A stretch of DNA of 64,000 nt, taken from contig BGZK01000841.1 of assembly GCA_005406025.1 (NCBI GenBank), positions 186,001 to 250,000 of the forward strand. Reading direction: 5' to 3'. Source of the stretch: Eumeta japonica (lineage: Eukaryota > Arthropoda > Insecta > Lepidoptera > Psychidae). The notes under the pieces are model-generated. The model ran no database searches and was not told where the DNA came from. It worked only from the letters and a program-made list of their open reading frames with translations. Made by a program: the position numbers and the translations under genes. Positions 35,091 to 47,045 of this stretch are shown one piece after another. How positions within the stretch are numbered: position 1 is the stretch's first letter; the number at the start of each line of letters is the position of its first letter.

Positions 35091-35425
35091 CCACGCTCTT
35101 GACAAATAGCGTAGATAGAGCGATAGATAGATACCTGCAATTTCGCTCGATCGTATACCGCAAAACGAATAATGGTCATTCCGTTCATTCGGTAACAAAT
35201 ATCATTGTTAATTAATTGTAGGATCGTGCTCCGATCAGCCCCGACTATCCGTATTCCGCGATCATCGTTTCTCCGTTTCGAGTTTTATGGCTTTGGGTAT
35301 GATATAGGCCCCATTTAAAATACAAAGGCATTATAATATAATAAAAAAAAACCGAAATAAAAAATATTAATATAAATAATCGTTCAAAAATAAAAAATTA
35401 ATAAAAAAATTAACATATTCTAAAA
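35090..35425. other. Degraded H2B-H3 spacer at the array edge
   Basis: Resembles 27990-28370 (ATAG repeats, CGAATAAT...CATTCCGTTCATT, ATCATTGTTAATTAAT, CCCGACTATCCGTATTC, then an A-rich tract) with many changes and no TA microsatellite. Histone sequence ends here and satellite begins. Confidence 0.6.
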
Positions 35426-38400
35426 AAATAACTTTTCATCTCGTAAAGCACAAACACTTTTATCGAGATTTCCACGAAAGATTTCTTCTGAACGTAGCGG
35501 ACGGATTCAGGCGCCGCCGAAGGATTTAATGACGCTCGATGAGGCTGTAAGATTCGTCACTTTTATAGCGTTCACCGAAATTGAGTGAGAAACCGTTGAT
35601 CGGATTTCGTACTTGTCTTTTCACAGACAGTCTCGAAATTGGTCGAAAATAAATCGACTGGTTCAAGTAGGGTCGACATTCCTCCCGAAAACTCTATGAA
35701 CGGCGGACGTCAAGTTTTCAGAAATTAAAGACGTCCGTCCTCCAATTCAGAAGAGCTCGCCACATTCGCGCCGTTCAAACGCTATTCGTTAGATACAGAC
35801 GGTCGCGGAAAAGCTTTTAGGACCTCAAAACATCGCCGATGCTCCAGGAGAAACCTCCTCGGTCGAAATACGAATACGACGGGGTGCACGATACAGCTCC
35901 ACCGATTTCACGTGAAATACAGCTCGCCCGTCGCAGGGCGAGCGCGCAGGCGAGTTTTTCAGTTTGACACGACACGGATGACATCTCATTCATTACTACT
36001 TTGTGTGTGTCCGTGTCCGTTCGTGTCGTGCGTCATGTTCCTTTACGAACGCTAAACGGCCCTTTCAGGGCCAATTGTTCATATACTCGTTCTCCCTCGC
36101 ATCGACGAGTTTAATAATCGAATCGAACGAAGCTTCAATAAAATCACTCGTTAGATCTTACATTGTTAGACTACTACGATTTATTTGTTATTCGTTATTC
36201 GTCGAAATATCGGATTTATTATTATATAATTATATCGTTACATTAATTATCTTTAGCCATAAACGTAACGCGTAAGACCGACACTCGAAGGTTTCAAAAA
36301 CTATAGATCTCGCTAGTATCCCTGGACGCAGCGTTCACCGCGGCCGGACGACGAATCTTCCCATGGCGCTGAGTACATCAGTGTTGCAAAGTTCTCGATC
36401 TATTTGCGGAGGACAGGTTGACCGAAGACATAGTCTGTTGTGTGGAAATGGTTCTGCAAATGCAAAATTCATCTTACCTGTAATCCGTGATGTTTGAAGT
36501 ACACCGTATGTAATAACAATATTCACTTAAATTACATATTTCAGGCGAAAAGAACAGATTACGATGCGACCGAAAAGAAGAGCACGTAGGCAGCGCACGC
36601 TGGTTTCCAAACACGATCGGTAAGCCGACGGTCGGAGTCCGGCGTTCAGAAGTCTCGCTCAGGTGTGAAAAGAACGAGACACGCGGCGGCCGGCGAATGG
36701 GCGGCGGGGGTGTTTCACCGCACGATACGCGTAATGGGAATCACGCTGCCGTTCATTTATAGCGGTGATACGTCAGCAGCGCGTACATTTTACGTAGCGT
36801 ATGTCGTCTCTGGAGAGCCGAGTCCGTATAGAGTCGTGTTCGCCTAATAATACGCCTATCGCTGCATCAGCTGCGGACCATTAGCAGAGGCCAAAAACGG
36901 TAACCGTCCGTTGGTCCACGTCACGGCTCTTGCTTTTCGATAGACACAGTCAGACGCATTTTATATTAATTCAATTATTTTTGTCAAAATACTGGACGAA
37001 TTTGGGTTATCAGGCAGTGATAATTGGAACGACAATTAGTACTAATTTAGTCTCATACCTCAGACGATGATGTCAAATTGAATGACTATCGAGTAGATAC
37101 GCCAAATCTTTATGAAAAAAGTAATGCCAATATAGTATGATTTAGTTACACATAATATCAGACTATAGAACGTTAATCCGTAAGATGTTTTGCGACCAAA
37201 CGTGAACGGAAAGTAGAACTCGCAGCCGCCACTTTCGGAGCATACGTACTCAAGACAGATAAACAAATTACATGCACAAACAGGAATGAACTTCGGACAC
37301 CATTTCGCACGACAGGAAGGCATTGTAATCGAATTTCAGCCGGAAATCAGGGCTAATACTCTTTACATATATGATTGTCGTTCAGTGTTTGCAGGTCGGT
37401 CCAGGCAGCCTGAAGCGATAACTTTTCGATCTCGTAAAGCACGAAAACACTTTTTATCGAGTTTCACGAAACATTTCTTCTGAACGTAGCGACTGATTCA
37501 GGCGCCGCCGAAGGCATTTAATGAAGCTCGATGAGGCTGAAAGTTTTCGTCACTTTTATAGCGTTCACCGAAATTGATGAGAAATGTTGATAAGATTTCG
37601 GACTCGATCTTTTCAACAGTCTAGAAATTGGTCGAAAATAAATAAACTGACTTCAATACGTTGTCGACATTCCTCCCCGAAATCTCTATGAACGGTTGAC
37701 GTCAAGTTTCTAGAAATTTAAAGACAGTCTAGTACTTTCGAATGTCACAAACTCGATCACATTCGGTCGGTCCGTTCAAACGCTATTCGTTCGATATTCG
37801 ACGGACGCGGAAAAGCTTTTAGAATCTCAAAACATCGTCGACGTCCAAAGAAACCTCGATATTCGAAATACCCATACGACGGGGTGAAGATAACAGCTCC
37901 ACCGATTTCAATGAAAATTTTCAATATCCTCGAAGGGAAGTTAACATATAACTTTTCATAGATAGAATCTAGGGATGGTATCTCGATTCGGACGACCGTT
38001 GTGAGCTGTGTCGTTCTTGTAGATGCGTCATAAGATGCATGACGATTCTTAATTGACTTTTTAGCTTTCGAATTCGTTCATTTCTCGTCTCCCCTTTGCA
38101 TCGACGAGTTTAATAATCGAATCGAACGTCGCTTCTAATAAAAATCACCTGTTAGATCTTACAGAAGTTAGACCACTACGATTTATTTGTATTCTGTTAT
38201 TCGTCGAAATACGGATTTATTATGCCTATATAATTATATCGTTACATAATTACTTTAGCCAAAACGTGGACGCGTAAGACACGACACTCGGAAGGTCTCT
38301 AAAAATTATAGTCTCGCTAGTATCCCTGACGTACGCGCAGCGTTCACCGCGGCCGGACGACGATCTTCCCACCCTCTGGACATCGAGTGTTGCAAAGTTC

Positions 38401-41400
38401 TCGATCTATTTGCGGAGGACAGGTTGACACGAAGAAGAGTTTGTTGTGTCTGGAAATGGTTAAAGCAAATGCAAAATTCACTTACCTGAATCCGGATGTT
38501 TGAAGGTACACTTTCTAATAACAATATTCACTTAGAATTACATATTTCAGGCGAAAACCGAACACGACGATGCGACGGCGTGAAAAAGAAGAGCACGTAT
38601 TGCAGCGCACGTGAGGTACTTCTCACCTAAACGAACGATCGCAGGCCAGGCTGACGGCTGGCAATGGCTGGCGTTCCGAGAAATCTTCGCTCAGGTGTGA
38701 AAACAACGGAGACATGCGGCGGCCGGCGAAGGCGCGGCGGCGGGTTAACTTTCAGCCGCGACGATATCGATCGTAATGTTCGAATCGCCGCGCCGTTCAT
38801 TATATAGCGTATACGCAGCACAGCACGCCGCGTACATTTTATCGTAGCGTAGCGACGTCTCTGAGAGCCGAGTCCGTTAGAATCTCGTGTTCGCCTAATA
38901 ATACGCGTCTATCGCTGCATCACTGCGGTACCCATTAGCAGAGGCCAAAACGGTAACCTCGTCCGTCGGTCCACGTGTCACGGCTCCTTAAGTTTTTAAT
39001 AGACACAGACGATTTTATATTGCGATTACAAAATTACTGTCAAAATACTGGACGATATTTGGCATTGCAGGCAGTGAATTAATTAGAACGACAATTAGTA
39101 CGGAAGCTAAATTTAGTCTCGCTACCCCCAGACGATGTCAAATTGTAATTGACTACGCGAGTAGAACGCCAAACGTTTATGAAAACAGTAAACGTGCATA
39201 ACAGATCGATTTACACGTTACACATAATATCAGACATAGAATCGTTAATCCGTAGAGATGTTTGCGACCAAACGTGAACGGAAAGTAGAACTCTGCAGCC
39301 GCTTACTTCGGAGCATACGTACTCAAGACAGATAAACAAATGGTTTTACATGCACAAACAGGAATGAAGTCCTCGGACACCATTTCGCACGACAGGAAGG
39401 CATTGTAATCGAATTTTTAGAAGCCGGAAATCAGGGCTAATACTTTACATATATGATTGTCGTTCAGTGTTTGCAGGTCGGTCCGAAAGGTTCCATAGTT
39501 CTGAAGCGATAACTTTTCGATCTCGTAAAGCACGAAAACACTTTTTATCGAGTTTTCACGAAACATTTCTTCTGAACGTAGCGCGACTGATTCAGCGCCG
39601 AAGGCATTTAATGAAGCTCGATGAGGCTGAAAGTTTTCGTCACTTTTATAGCGTTCACCGAAATTCGATGAGAAATGTTGATAAGATTTCGACTCGATCT
39701 TTTCACAACAGTCTAGAAATTGGTCGAAAATAAATAAACTGACTTCAATACGTTGTCGACATTCCCTCCCCAAATCTCTATGAACGGTTGACGTCAAGTT
39801 TTCAGAAATTTAAAGACAGTCTAGTACTTTCGAATGTCACAAACTCGATCACATTCGGTCGGCGTTCAAACGCTATTCGTTCGATACTCGACGGACGCGG
39901 AAAGCTTTTAGGAATTCAAAACATCGTCGACGTCCAAAGAAACCTCGATATTCGAAATACCCATACGACGGGGTGAAGATAACAGCCCACCGATTTCACG
40001 AAAATTTTCAATATCCCCGAAGGGAAGTTAACAGGTAACTTTCATAGATAGAATCTAGGGATGGTATCTCGATTCGGACGACCGTTGTGAGCCGTGTCGT
40101 TCTGTAGATGCGTCATAAGATGCATGACGATTCTTAATTGGCTTTTTTTAGCTTTCGAATTCGTTCATTTCTCGTCTCTCCCTTGCATCGACGAGTTTAA
40201 TAATCGAATCGAACGTCGCTTCTAATAAAATCACTCGTTAGATCTTGCTAGACCACTACGATTTATTTGTATTCTGTTATTCGTCGAAATACGGATTTAT
40301 TATGCCTATATAATTATATCGTTACATTAATTACTTTAGCCAAAACGTGGACGCGTAAACACGACACTCGAAGGTCTCTAAAAATTATAGTCTCTAGTAT
40401 CCCTGACGTACGCGCAGCGCGTTCACCGCGGCCGGACGACGATCTTCCTACCCTCTGAGGACATCGAGTGTTGCAAAGTTCTCGATCTATTTGCGGAGGA
40501 CAGGTTGACACGAAGAAGAGTTTGTTGTGTCTGGAAATGGTTAAAGCAAAATGCAAAATTCACTTACCTGAATCCGGATGTTTGAAGGTACACTTTCTAA
40601 TAACAATATTCACTTAGAATTACATATTTCAGGCGAAACCGAACACGATTACGATGCGACGGCGTGAAAAGAAGAGCACGTATTGCAGCGCACGGCAGGT
40701 ACCTCTCACTAAACGAACGATCGGTACATTGACGGCCGGCGGCCGGCGTTCCGAGAAATCTTCGCTCAGGTGTGAAAACAACGGAGACACGCGGCGGCTC
40801 GGCGAAGCGGCGGCGGGTTAACCTTCAGCCGCGACGATATCGATCGTAATTCGGAATCACGCGCCGTTCATTTATATAGCGTATACGCAGCACAGCACGC
40901 CGCGTACATTTTATCGTAGCGTAGCGACGTCTCGAGAGCCGAGTCCGTTAGAATCTCGTGTTCGCCTAATAATACGGTCTATCGCTGCATCACTGCGGTA
41001 CCATTAGCAGAGGCCTAAAACGGTAACCTCGTCCGTCGGTCCCACGTCACGGCTCCTGTTTTTTAATAGACACATCAGATGATTTTATATTGCGATTACA
41101 AAAATTACTGTCAAAAATACTGGACGATATTTGGCATTGCAGGCAGTGAATTAATTAGAACGACAATTAGTACGGAAGCTGTAAATTTAGTCTCGCTACC
41201 TCAGACGATGTCAAATTGTAATTGACTACGCGAGTAGAACGCCAAACGTTTTATGAAAACAGTAAACGTGCATAATGGTCAGATCGATTTACACGTTACA
41301 TAATATCAGACATAGAATCGTAGAGATGATGTTTGCGACCAAACGTGAACGGAAAGTAGAACTCGCAGCCACTCGGAGCATACCAAAGACAGATAAACAA

Positions 41401-44400
41401 ATGGTTTTACATGCACAAACAGGAATGAACTTTTCGGACACCATTTCGCACGACAGGAAGGCATTGTAATCGAATTTTAAGAAGCCGGAAATCAGGGCTA
41501 ATACTTTACATATATGATTGTCGTTCAGTGTTTGCAGGTCGGTCCGAAAGGTTCCACATAGTTCTGAAGCGATAACTTTCGATCTCAAAAGCACGAAAAC
41601 ACTTTTATCGAGTTTTCACGAAACATTTCTTCTGAACGTAGCGACTGATTCAGGCGCCGCCGAAGGCATTTAATGAAGCTCGATGAGGCTGAAAGTTTTC
41701 GTCACTTTTATAGCGTTCACCGAAATTCGATGAGAGAATGTTGATAAGATTTCGGACTCGATCTTTTCACAACAGTCTAGAAATTGGTCGAAAATAAATA
41801 AACTGACTTCAATACGTTGTCGACATTCCTCCCCGAAATCTCTATGAACGGTTGACGTCAAGTTTTCAGAAATTTAAAGACAGTCTAGTACTTTCGAATG
41901 TCACAAACTCGATCACATTCGGTCGGTCCGTTCAAACGCTATTCGTTCGATACTCGACGGACGCGGAAAGCTTTTAGGAATTCAAAACATCGTCGACGTC
42001 CAAAGAAACCTCGATATTCGAAATACCCATACGACGGGGTGAAGATAACAGCTCCACCGATTTCACGAAAATTTTCAATATCCTCGAAGGGAAGTTAACA
42101 GGTAACTTTTCATAGATAGAATCTAGGGATGGTATCTCGATTCGGACGACCGTTGTGAGCCGTGTCGTTCTGTAGATGCGTCATAAGATGCATGACGATT
42201 CTTAATTATTTTTTTAGCTTTCGAATTCATCTTCTCGTCTCTCCCTTTGCATCGACGAGTTTAATAATCGAATCGAACGTCGCTTCTAATAAAATCACCG
42301 TTAGATCTTACAGAAGTTAGACCACTACGATTTATTTGTATTCTGTTATTCGTCGAAATACGGATTTATTATGCCTATATAATTATATCGTTACATTAAT
42401 TACTTTAGCCAAAACGTGGACGCGTAAGACACGACACTCGAAGGTCTCTAAAAATTATAGTCTCGCTAGTATCCCTGACGTACGCGCAGCGCGTTCACCG
42501 CGGCCGGACGACGATCTTCCCACCTGAGGACATCGAGTGTTGCAAAGTTCTCGATCTATTTGCGGAGGACAGGTTGACACGAAGAAGAGTTTGTTGTGTC
42601 TGGAAATGGTTAAAGCAAAATGCAAAATTCACTTACCTGAATCCGGATGTTTGAAGGTACACTTTCTAATAACAATATTCACTTAGAATTACATTTTACA
42701 GAAAACCGAACACGATTACGATGCGACGGCGTGAAAGAAGAGCACGTATTGCAGCGCACGGTAGGTACTTCTTCACCAAACGAACGATCGGCGGTTAGCT
42801 GACGGCCGGCAGTGGCCGGCGTTCCGAGAAATCTTCGCTCAGGTGTGAAAACGGAACGATTGCGGCGGCGGCGCGGCGGCGGGTTAACTTTCAGCCGCGA
42901 CGATATCGATCGTAATGTCGAATCACGCGCCGTTCATTTTATAGCGTATACGCAGCACAGCACGCCGCGTACATTTTATCGTAGCGTAGCGACGTCTCTG
43001 AGAGCCGAGTCCGTTAGAATCTCGTGTTCGCCTAATAATACGCGTCTATCGCTGCATCACTGCGGTACCATTAGCAGAGGCCTAAAACGGTAACCTCGTC
43101 CGTCGGTCCACGTGTCACGGCTCTTGTTTTTTTTAATAGACACATCAGATGATTTTATATTGCGATTACAAAATTACTGTCAAAATACTGGACGATATTT
43201 GGCATTGCAGGCAGTGAATTAATTAGAACGACAATTAGTACGGAAGCTGTAAATTTAGTCTCTACCTCAGACGATGTCAAATTGTAATTGACTACGCGAG
43301 TAGAACGCCAAACGTTTATGAAAACAGTAAACGCATAATGGTCAGATCGATTTACACGTTACACATAATATCAGACATAGAATCGTTAATCCGTAGAGAT
43401 GTTTGCGACCAAACGTGAACGGAAAGTAGAACTCGCAGCCGCTTACTTTCGGAGCATACGTACTCAAGACAGATAAACAAATGGTTTTACATGCACAAAC
43501 AGGAATGAACTTTTCGGACACCATTTCGCACGACAGGAAGGCATTGTAATCGAATTTCTTAAGAAGCCGGAAATCAGGGCTAATAATTTTACATATATGA
43601 TTGTCGTTCAGTGTTTGCAGGTCGGTCCGAAAGGTTCCACATAGTTCTGAAGCGATAACTTTCGATCTCGTAAAGCACGAAAACACTTTTATCGAGTTTT
43701 CACGAAACATTTCTTCTGAACGTAGCGACTGATTCAGGCGCCGCCGAAGGCATTTAATGAAGCTCGATGAGGCTGAAAGTTTTCGTCACTTTATAGCGTT
43801 CACCGAAATTCGATGAGAAATGTTGATAAGATTTCGACTCGATCTTTTCACAACAGTCTAGAAATTGGTCGAAAATAAATAAACTGACTTCAATACGTTG
43901 TCGACATTCTCCCCGAAATCTCTATGAACGGTTGACGTCAAGTTTTCAGAAATTTAAAGACAGTCTAGTACCTTTCGAATGTCACAAACTCGATCACATT
44001 CGGTCGGTCCGTTCAAACGCTATTCGTTCGATACTCGACGGACGCGGAAAGCTTTTAGGAATTCAAAACATCGTCGACGTCCAAAGAAACCTCGATATTC
44101 GAAATACCCATACGACGGTGAAGATAACAGCTCCACCGATTTCACGAAAATTTTCAATATCCCCGAAGGGAAGTTAACAGGTAACTTTTCATAGATAGAA
44201 TCTAGGATGGTATCTCGATTCGGACGACCGTTGTGAGCCGTGTCGTTCTGTAGATGCGTCATAAGATGCATGACGATTCTTAATTGACTTTTTAGCTTTC
44301 GAATTCGTTCATTTCTCGTCTCCTTTGCATCGACGAGTTTAATAATCGAATCGAACGTCGCTTCTAATAAAATCACTCGTTAGATCTTACAGAAGTTAGA

Positions 44401-44415
44401 CCACTACGATTTATT
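35425..44415. repeat. Divergent edge units of the satellite array
   Basis: The first four and a half units show many small indels and local rewrites, unlike those further right. The leftmost unit (35425-36300) is mixed with histone H3 3' sequence. Edge divergence is usual for tandem arrays, but the mixed part suggests consensus problems. Confidence 0.7.
35908..36072 (+). pseudogene. H3: Histone H3 3' end and stem-loop embedded in satellite
   Basis: ATACAGCTCGCCCGTCGCA and GGCGAGCGCGC match the last codons of H3 ([13 protein letters not shown]), followed by the H3 3' UTR (CATTACTACTTTGTGTGTGTCC is recognisable) and the stem-loop GGCCCTTTCAGGGCC at 36058-36072. Only about 45 coding bases remain. 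Satellite sequence lies on both sides, so a histone fragment sits inside the first satellite unit. It is either a true recombination remnant or a chimeric consensus. Confidence 0.7.
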
Positions 44416-44825
44416 TGTATTCTGTTATTCGTCGAAATACGATTTATTATGCCTATATAATTATATCGTTACATTAATTACTTTAGCCAAAACGTGGACG
44501 CGTAAGACACGACACTCGAAGGTCTCTCAAAAATTATAGTCTCGCTAGTATCCCTGACGTACGCGCAGCGCGTTCACCGCGGACGACGATCTTCCTACCC
44601 TCTGAGGACATCGAGTTGCAAAGTTCTCGATCTATTTGCGGAGGACAGGTTGACACGAAGAAGAGTTTGTTGTGTCTGGAAATGGTTAAAGCAAAATGCA
44701 AAATTCAATTTACCTGAATCCGGATGTTTGAAGGTACATTCTAATAACGATAGAATTACATATTTCAGGCGAAAACCGAACACGATTACGATGCGACGGC
44801 GTAAGAAGAGCACGTATTGCAGCGC

Positions 44826-44945
44826 ACGGTTAATCCTCTTACAGCCGCAGTTTCAGAACGATCAGCCTGCCGGCGAAGCGGCGCGGCGGCGTTACTTTCA
44901 GCCGCGACTAGACGTATACGCGCCGTTCATTTATAAGCACGCACG
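44826..44945. repeat. Satellite unit variant with internal deletion
   Basis: Between GCAGCGCACGGT and CATTTTATCG this unit is about 100 bp shorter than its neighbours and its GC-rich block is rewritten. The 36185, 38187 and 40267 units also vary at this GGCCGGC-rich block, which is the least stable part of the satellite. Confidence 0.75.
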
Positions 44946-45916
44946 CGCGCATTTTATCGTAGCGTAGCGACGTCTCTGAGAGCCGAGTCCGTTAGAATCT
45001 CGTGTTCGCCTAATAATACGCGTCTATCGCTGCATCACTGCGGTACCATTAGCAGAGGCCTAAAACGGTAACCTCGTCCGTCGGTCCACGTGTCACGGCT
45101 CCTTAAGTTTTTAATAGACACATCAGATGATTTTATATTGCGATTACAAAAATTACTGTCAAAAATACTGGACGATATTTGGCATTGCAGGCAGTGAATT
45201 AATTAGAACGACAATTAGTACGGAAGCTGTAAATTTAGTCTCGCTACCTCAGACGATGTCAAATTGTAATTGACTACGCGAGTAGAACGCCAAACGTTTA
45301 TGAAAAACAGTAAACGTGCATAATGGTCAGATCGATTTACACGTTACACATAATATCAGACATAGAATCGTTAATCCGTAGAGATGTTTGCGACCAAACG
45401 TGAACGGAAAGTAGAACTCGCAGCCGCTTACTTTCGGAGCATACGTACTCAAGACAGATAAACAAATGGTTTTACATGCACAAACAGGAATGAACTTTTC
45501 GGACACCATTTCGCACGACAGGAAGGCATTGTAATCGAATTTAAGAAGCCGGAAATCAGGGCTAATACTTTACATATATGATTGTCGTTCAGTGTTTGCA
45601 GGTCGGTCCGAAAGGTTCCACATAGTTCTGAAGCGATAACTTTTCGATCTCGTAAAGCACGAAAACACTTTTATCGAGTTTTCACGAAACATTTCTTCTG
45701 AACGTAGCGACTGATTCAGGCGCCGCCGAAGGCATTTAATGAAGCTCGATGAGGCTGAAAGTTTTCGTCACTTTATAGCGTTCACCGAAATTCGATGAGA
45801 AATGTTGATAAGATTTCGGACTCGATCTTTTCACAACAGTCTAGAAATTGGTCGAAAATAAATAAACTGACTTCAATACGTTGTCGACATTCCTCCCCGA
45901 AATCTCTATGAACGGT

Positions 45917-45924
45917 TGACGTCA
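45917..45924. promoter_or_regulatory. TGACGTCA palindrome, one per satellite unit (example)
   Basis: A perfect CREB/ATF-type palindrome within GGTTGACGTCAAG. It recurs at the same phase in nearly every unit. Function is not shown. Confidence 0.5.
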
Positions 45925-47024
45925 AGTTTTCAGAAATTTAAAGACAGTCTAGTACTTTCGAATGTCACAAACTCGATCACATTCGGTCGGTCCGTTCAAA
46001 CGCTATTCGTTCGATACTCGACGGACGCGGAAAAGCTTTTTAGGAATTCAAAACATCGTCGACGTCCAAAGAAACCTCGATATTCGAAATACCCATACGA
46101 CGGGGTGAAGATAACAGCTCCACCGATTTCACGAAAATTTTCAATATCCTCGAAGGGAAGTTAACAGGTAACTTTTCATAGATAGAATCTAGGGATGGTA
46201 TCTCGATTCGGACGACCGTTGTGAGCCGTGTCGTTCTGTAGATGCGTCATAAGATGCATGACGATTCTTAATTGACTTTTTTTAGCTTTCGAATTCGTTC
46301 ATTTCTCGTCTCTCCCCTTTGCATCGACGAGTTTAATAATCGAATCGAACGTCGCTTCTAATAAAATCACTCGTTAGATCTTACAGAAGTTAGACCACTA
46401 CGATTTATTTGTATTCTGTTATTCGTCGAAATACGGATTTATTATGCCTATATAATTATATCGTTACATTAATTACTTTAGCCAAAACGTGGACGCGTAA
46501 GACACGACACTCGAAGGTCTCTAAAAATTATAGTCTCGCTAGTATCCCTGACGTACGCGCAGCGCGTTCACCGCGGCCGGACGACGATCTTCCTACCCTC
46601 TGAGGACATCGAGTGTTGCAAAGTTCTCGATCTATTTGCGGAGGACAGGTTGACACGAAGAAGAGTTTGTTGTGTCTGGAAATGGTTAAAGCAAAATGCA
46701 AAATTCACTTACCTGAATCCGGATGTTTGAAGGTACACTTTCTAATAACAATATTCACTTAGAATTACATATTTCAGGCGAAAACCGAACACGATTACGA
46801 TGCGACGGCGTGAAAAGAAGAGCACGTATTGCAGCGCACGGTAGGTACTTTCTCACTAAACGAACGATCGGTAAGACGGCCGGCAGTGGCCGGCGTTCCG
46901 AGAAATCTTCGCTCAGGTGTGAAAACAACGGAGACATGCGGCGGCCGGCGAGGGCGCGGCGGCGGGTTAACTTTCAGCCGCGACGATATCGATCGTAATA
47001 TTCGAATCACGCGCCGTTCATTTA

Positions 47025-47045
47025 TATAGCGTATACGCAGCACAG
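47025..47045 (+). promoter_or_regulatory. TATA-like box, one per satellite unit (example)
   Basis: TTTATATAGCGTATACGCAGC. It resembles the TATATAGCGG box upstream of H1 (23591) and is followed by a GC-rich stretch. It could start transcription of the satellite, but no transcript or RNA gene is identifiable. Confidence 0.4.

Noticed and set aside
46703..46713. U1 snRNA 5' end (ACTTACCTG) in the satellite
   Set aside because: The following sequence lacks U1 stem-loops and an Sm site. The match is better read as a minus-strand splice donor.
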